From NCBI GenBank assembly GCA_030043545.1, contig JASHXM010000032.1, positions 1 to 6,101 of the forward strand: DNA of 6,101 nucleotides. Direction: 5' to 3'. A program made the position numbers and the translations under genes. The stretch comes from Thermoplasmata archaeon (GTDB taxonomy: Archaea > Thermoplasmatota > Thermoplasmata > Lutacidiplasmatales > UBA184). Shown here in pieces: positions 5,248 to 6,101 of the stretch (within the stretch, counting starts at the first letter, position 1; every line of letters starts with the position of its first letter). The notes beneath the pieces are model-generated. The model made no database searches and was not told where the DNA came from. It saw nothing but the letters and a program-made list of their open reading frames with translations.

Positions 5248-5275
5248 CGCCGTCGTGGTCCCGCCTTGGGAACGC

Positions 5276-6101
5276 ATGGACTTTCGGCTGAGCGACGAGG
5301 AGGAAGCGTTCCAAGCGGCGGTCCGAAAGTTCGGCGACCGCGTCCTCCGGCCGAACGAGCGGACGATCGATACCGAGGGGCGGATCCCCGAGGCCGTCCT
5401 CGCCGAGATGGCCCACCTCGGCCTGCTTGCGATGCCGGTGCCGACCGACTACGGCGGGATCGGCGCGAGCGCGGTGCTCACCGAGCTCGCCGCCGAGGAG
5501 GTCGGCCGCGGCGACTTCTCGATGGCGACCGCCGTCTTCTTCCTGCTCGAGGCCGGCTGGGGGTTGATCCTCGCCCGGCACGGGACGGAGGAGGCCCGGC
5601 AGGAGGTGCTGCCCCCGGTCTGCGCGGGGAAGGCGTTCCTCGGGATCGCGACGACCGAGCCGACGGGCGGAAGCGACCTCGCGGCGATGCGGACGACGTC
5701 GACGCGGGCGGGGGACGGCTACGCGGTCACCGGCGAGAAGGCGTTCGTCTCCGGCGTCGAGGAGGCGAAGCGGCTCGGGGGGGGCCACCTGACGCTCACG
5801 AAGGCGAAGGAAGGCGGGTTCCGGTTCCTGTACGTCCCGACGCGCGCCGACGGGATCTCGACCCAGAAGTTCGACAACCTGGGCCGGATGGGGATCTCGA
5901 CCGGGGCGCTGACGTACCAGGCGACGCACGTTCCCGCGCGGTACCGGATCGGCGGGGAGTCGACGGGGTTCGACGTGGCGATGGAAGGGTTCTCGGTCGC
6001 TCGAACGTTCGTGAGCGCCGCCTGCGTCGGCGCCGCCGAGCGGGCGCTCGAGACCGGGACGGCGTACATCCGGGAGCGGACCGCGTTCGGCCAGCCGCTC
6101 G
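5276..6101 (+). CDS. Acyl-CoA dehydrogenase family flavoprotein (partial, C-terminus off the right edge)
   Basis: FAD enzyme that oxidises an acyl-CoA to the 2,3-enoyl-CoA, as in beta-oxidation or branched amino acid breakdown. The first 275 residues are present of a usual 380-400. The N-terminal helical domain opens MDFRLSDEEEAFQAAVRKFG; then LGLLAMPVPTDYGGIGAS (48-65), the flavin-binding TTEPTGGSDLAAM (126-138), GYAVTGEKAFVSG (148-160), the beta-domain end NLGRMGISTGAL (201-212), VPARYRIG (219-226), and the C-terminal domain start GFDVAMEGFSVAR (231-243) with YIRERTAFGQPL (264-275). In the isovaleryl/long-chain enzymes the catalytic Glu precedes this Arg; here that place is A242, so the catalytic Glu, if present, should be at the MCAD position outside the window. 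Substrate cannot be assigned. It is divergent from gap and starts at the ATG matching the family. Confidence 0.93.
   Translation, partial: MDFRLSDEEEAFQAAVRKFGDRVLRPNERTIDTEGRIPEAVLAEMAHLGLLAMPVPTDYGGIGASAVLTELAAEEVGRGDFSMATAVFFLLEAGWGLILARHGTEEARQEVLPPVCAGKAFLGIATTEPTGGSDLAAMRTTSTRAGDGYAVTGEKAFVSGVEEAKRLGGGHLTLTKAKEGGFRFLYVPTRADGISTQKFDNLGRMGISTGALTYQATHVPARYRIGGESTGFDVAMEGFSVARTFVSAACVGAAERALETGTAYIRERTAFGQPL

Noticed and set aside
3358..5277. A 639-codon open frame on the minus strand reading through the gap region into rpoE1
   Set aside because: Only its last 213 codons are rpoE1. The upstream part is an Arg/Gly/Pro-rich shadow of gap in another frame, and the TATA box and Rpb7 homology fix the start at 3999.

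Overview
The window looks like a stretch of high-GC archaeal chromosome. Evidence for an archaeon: a run of information-processing genes found only in archaea and eukaryotes (Rpb7/RpoE1, Spt4, ribosomal proteins S24e and S27ae), an archaeal GTP-dependent dephospho-CoA kinase, a type II (archaeal) glyceraldehyde-3-phosphate dehydrogenase, and TATA-like boxes placed for leaderless or short-leader transcripts. The gene order is of euryarchaeal type. The high GC and the acyl-CoA dehydrogenase would fit a soil or sediment member of Thermoplasmatota, but that placement is inference.

Layout. Positions 1-1082 (minus) hold most of an MFS exporter-type permease cut by the left edge. A 119-base divergent spacer separates it from a plus-strand four-helix membrane protein (1202-1666) that faintly resembles a half-size COX15/CtaA protein. 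Convergent with this, with only 12 bases between stop codons, is a small DCC/DUF393 thiol-oxidoreductase-like protein (1679-2038, minus). Next comes a tightly packed minus-strand operon, read right to left: rpoE1 (3358-3999), spt4 (3162-3347), GTP-dependent dephospho-CoA kinase (2636-3196), rps24e (2275-2646) and rps27ae (2078-2278), with the DCC gene possibly as its last member. It has a clear TATA box at 4022-4030, spaced for a leaderless transcript. Upstream lies the gap gene (4116-5138, minus), whose promoter region is shared back to back with an acyl-CoA dehydrogenase (5276 to beyond the right edge, plus).

How the genes fit together. The central operon couples RNA polymerase stalk and elongation factors, two small-subunit ribosomal proteins and CoA synthesis, a known archaeal neighbourhood. 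Gap (central carbon metabolism) and the acyl-CoA dehydrogenase (acyl-CoA oxidation) are divergently transcribed from one 137-base region and could be regulated together.

I see no CRISPR array, RNA gene, insertion sequence or new defence-type system. Points of interest are smaller: an AT-rich TATA-like island made with rare codons inside the dephospho-CoA kinase gene, an unusual start for that kinase, shared Lys/Ala/Pro-rich tails on three operon products, a single-histidine CtaA-like membrane protein, and palindromes at promoters. No gap between genes exceeds 140 bases.
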